Below the pieces are notes generated by a model, which was given only the letters and a program-made list of their open reading frames with translations, made no database searches and was not told the DNA's origin. DNA of 6,137 nt, taken from JBOFLG01 sp051657745 (GTDB lineage Bacteria > Actinomycetota > Actinomycetes > Actinomycetales > Dermatophilaceae). How positions within the stretch are numbered: the stretch's first letter is position 1; every line of letters begins with the position of its first letter. The translations under genes were made by a program, and so were the position numbers. Positions 5,939 through 6,137 of this stretch are shown here, piece after piece. Where the stretch lies: the NCBI GenBank assembly GCA_051657745.1, contig JBOFLG010000067.1, positions 1 to 6,137 of the forward strand, given 5' to 3'.

Positions 5939-6137
5939 TCAGCCGAGCAGGCCGAAGAGCGCCTGCGGCCAGACACTCAGCATCGCCAGCGCTGCGGCAC
6001 CCGCGACCAGCACGGTCCGCGTCGCCCATCGCCGCCCCGGCGCGCCGGGTGCCACATTCGACCCATTGGTCGAATGTGGCACGGCGTCAACCAGGTCGTC
6101 GTCCGGGGTGGCCGGGGTGTCCGGGGTGGCCGGGGTG
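5939..6137 (-). CDS. C-terminal end of an unrecognised tail-anchored protein
   Basis: An open frame enters from the right edge and ends at TGA 5939-5941, giving the last 65 residues of a protein. The visible part starts with a Thr-Pro-Ala/Asp repeat, then an acidic patch (DDDLVDAV), a polar stretch encoded by the palindrome at 6049-6082, a basic patch (GRRWATR) and a hydrophobic segment (about TVLVAGAAALAMLSVWPQAL) that reaches nearly to the end. The basic flank before the segment suggests the N-terminal part is cytoplasmic and the protein is held by a C-terminal anchor. The stop is 53 bp before htpX in the same direction, so the two may form an operon. I do not recognise the family. G/C-rich third positions, a sensible linker-plus-anchor layout and a stop just before htpX support a real gene. 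Confidence 0.6.
   Translation of the reverse strand, partial: TPATPDTPATPDDDLVDAVPHSTNGSNVAPGAPGRRWATRTVLVAGAAALAMLSVWPQALFGLLG
6049..6082. repeat. Perfect 15-bp inverted repeat with 4-nt loop, inside a gene
   Basis: The left arm gtgccacattcgacc (6049-6063) and right arm ggtcgaatgtggcac (6068-6082) match in all 15 positions around the loop catt. The bases just outside do not pair, so the element has sharp ends. It lies inside the coding frame of the partial gene, adding about 11 polar residues just before the membrane anchor, and no stop is introduced. A perfect palindrome of this length within a gene is unlikely by chance and looks like an inserted repeat or a protein-binding site. Confidence 0.9.
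6103..6137 (-). repeat. 9-bp tandem repeat coding for a Thr-Pro-Ala/Asp linker
   Basis: The unit ccggggtg plus g or t occurs at 6103-6111, 6112-6120, 6121-6129 and, cut by the window edge, 6130-6137. The ninth base alternates g, t, g, so the true period may be 18 bp. On the minus strand this codes for alternating Thr-Pro-Ala and Thr-Pro-Asp. The array may continue beyond the window. Confidence 0.85.

Overview
The window is uniformly high in G+C with strong third-position G/C bias, Ala/Arg-rich proteins, GTG as well as ATG starts, and promoter -10 boxes lying directly in front of start codons. These traits, and an HtpX protein of the actinobacterial type, point to chromosomal DNA of an Actinomycetota species. 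The genus cannot be fixed from the sequence alone. Every gene I can support lies on the minus strand, so the biological order runs from right to left.

From right to left: (a) the C-terminal end of an unrecognised protein with a Thr-Pro-Ala/Asp repeat linker and one C-terminal membrane segment (5939-6137), carrying a perfect 15-bp-arm palindrome inside its coding sequence; (b) htpX, a membrane-bound M48 zinc protease (5004-5885); (c) a 228-bp gap with a heptamer tandem repeat and an AT-rich promoter zone; (d) an orphan AAA-type ATPase with a C-terminal winged-helix-like region (3561-4775); (e) a 42-bp gap, then a two-domain ABC-F ATPase (1866-3518); (f) a 223-bp gap that starts with three hairpin-forming segments in a row; (g) a secreted serine hydrolase of the beta-lactamase class C / R61 DD-peptidase type (287-1642); (h) the first 59 codons of an aminopeptidase N-like gene (1-178), which continues past the left edge.

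Functionally this looks mostly like ordinary chromosomal housekeeping and stress genes: membrane protein quality control (HtpX), ribosome-associated or antibiotic-protection ATPase (ABC-F), cell-wall or beta-lactam-like hydrolase, and peptide turnover (aminopeptidase N). The ABC-F and serine hydrolase are neighbours and both families include antibiotic-resistance members, but a joint role is only an inference. The AAA ATPase stands out: its codon use is less GC-rich than its neighbours and it has its own AT-rich promoter region, so it may be a single-gene insertion.

The most notable non-genic signals are the intragenic 34-bp palindrome at 6049-6082, two start codons (ABC-F GTG and AAA ATG) each exactly 6 nt after a TANNNT box, which is the geometry of leaderless transcripts, and the run of hairpins after the ABC-F gene. 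I do not see a convincing new multi-gene system, CRISPR array, tRNA, rRNA or transposase.
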